Part shown: piece after piece, positions 63,862-64,000 of the stretch
How the letters are laid out: every line of letters starts with the position of its first letter
Position numbering within the stretch: position 1 is the stretch's first letter
Assembly: GCA_937949525.1 (NCBI GenBank)
Contig: CALEDT010000003.1
Location: forward strand, 50,689 to 114,688
Origin: an uncultured Burkholderiales bacterium
GTDB taxonomy: Bacteria > Pseudomonadota > Gammaproteobacteria > Burkholderiales > Thiobacillaceae
Length of the DNA: 64,000 nt
Direction: 5' to 3'
Program-made: the position numbers and the translations under genes
Notes under the pieces: model-generated
Databases searched by the model: none
What the model was told of the DNA's origin: nothing
Seen by the model: the letters and a program-made list of their open reading frames with translations, nothing else

Positions 63862-64000
63862 GTTCTTTAACAAGTTACTTACAGCCTTAAGGTGTGGGCA
63901 TTGGGTTGAGGGCAAGGCTTACCTGGGTGAGGACTTGGGTGAGTTGAGCTGATGAGGAACCTGATGCTTGCACTAGTCAGTGAATTCTGAAGAGTGACGA
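63862..64000 (+). promoter_or_regulatory. rRNA operon leader with boxA-like antitermination site
   Basis: Immediately after the tRNA lies GTTCTTTAACAAGTTA, close to the E. coli rrn boxA/leader TGCTCTTTAACAATTTA. The motif GTGTGGGCA (63892-63900) and a late GAAGAGTGACGA also resemble the E. coli rrn leader or spacer. No coding region is seen. The 16S rRNA is expected shortly after the window edge. Confidence 0.7.

Overview
The window is a dense, high-GC (about 65-70% by eye) chromosomal segment of a gammaproteobacterium. The evidence is the MucD/RseC/MucB/MucA/RpoE envelope-stress cluster, LepA-LepB, LptF-LptG, RplU-RpmA-ObgE, RibF-IleS-LspA-FkpB-IspH, LeuS-LptE-HolA, and NrdR-RibD-RibE-RibB-RibH-NusB-ThiL-PgpA-CinA-RecA-RecX, all in gammaproteobacterial order. 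A form I phosphoribulokinase and modules common in beta- and Chromatiales-like gammaproteobacteria (DUF3619/DUF3106/RDD, DUF3579) hint at a chemolithotrophic lineage; this placement is inference. No prophage, insertion sequence or CRISPR array was seen.

Layout. 1-6900 (minus): DUF4845 fragment, signal peptidase lepB, lepA, and the rpoE-mucA-mucB-rseC-mucD operon. 7-12.4 kb: nadB, convergent pepA, a four-copy 18-bp tandem repeat between divergent pepA and lptF, then lptFG. 12.4-14.1 kb (minus): an ECF-like sigma factor operon with a candidate anti-sigma protein. 14.2-17.1 kb (plus): rplU-rpmA, terminator, obgE-proB. 17.1-24.5 kb (minus): murJ, ribF, ileS, lspA, fkpB, ispH. 24.6-30.7 kb: rpsT, ppa, a YfcE-like phosphodiesterase, DUF3025/CnoX/EVE genes, a conserved unknown, and prk. 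30.9-37.4 kb (plus): leuS-lptE-holA-proA-nadD-rsfS. Synteny then breaks: rlmH does not follow rsfS, and a decayed glycogen phosphorylase fragment lies nearby. 38.9-43.0 kb (minus): a circularly permuted ATP-grasp/alpha-E fusion, a transglutaminase and a class I glutamine amidotransferase, resembling a predicted peptide-ligase system. 43.1-46 kb: tRNA-Arg(ACG), gamma carbonic anhydrase, oligopeptidase A. 46.2-51 kb: UDP-glucose dehydrogenase, UDP-uronate epimerase, a DUF4124-glutaredoxin protein and an asparagine-synthetase-like enzyme without its catalytic cysteine. 51-53.1 kb: SulP transporter and DUF486 protein. 53.2-62.4 kb: glyA, nrdR, the riboflavin cluster, nusB, thiL, pgpA, cinA, recA, recX. 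62.4-64 kb: iron alcohol dehydrogenase, then a strong promoter, initiator tRNA-fMet and a boxA-containing leader that looks like the start of an rRNA operon continuing past the window.

Most genes are housekeeping and tightly packed, with many ATGA or short overlaps implying translational coupling. The less ordinary parts are the ATP-grasp/transglutaminase operon, the cysteine-less AsnB homologue beside uronic-acid sugar genes, the sigma/DUF3619/DUF3106/RDD operon, the terminator hairpin touching the lepA start codon, the tandem repeat, the glgP relic, and the fMet tRNA leading into an rRNA leader.
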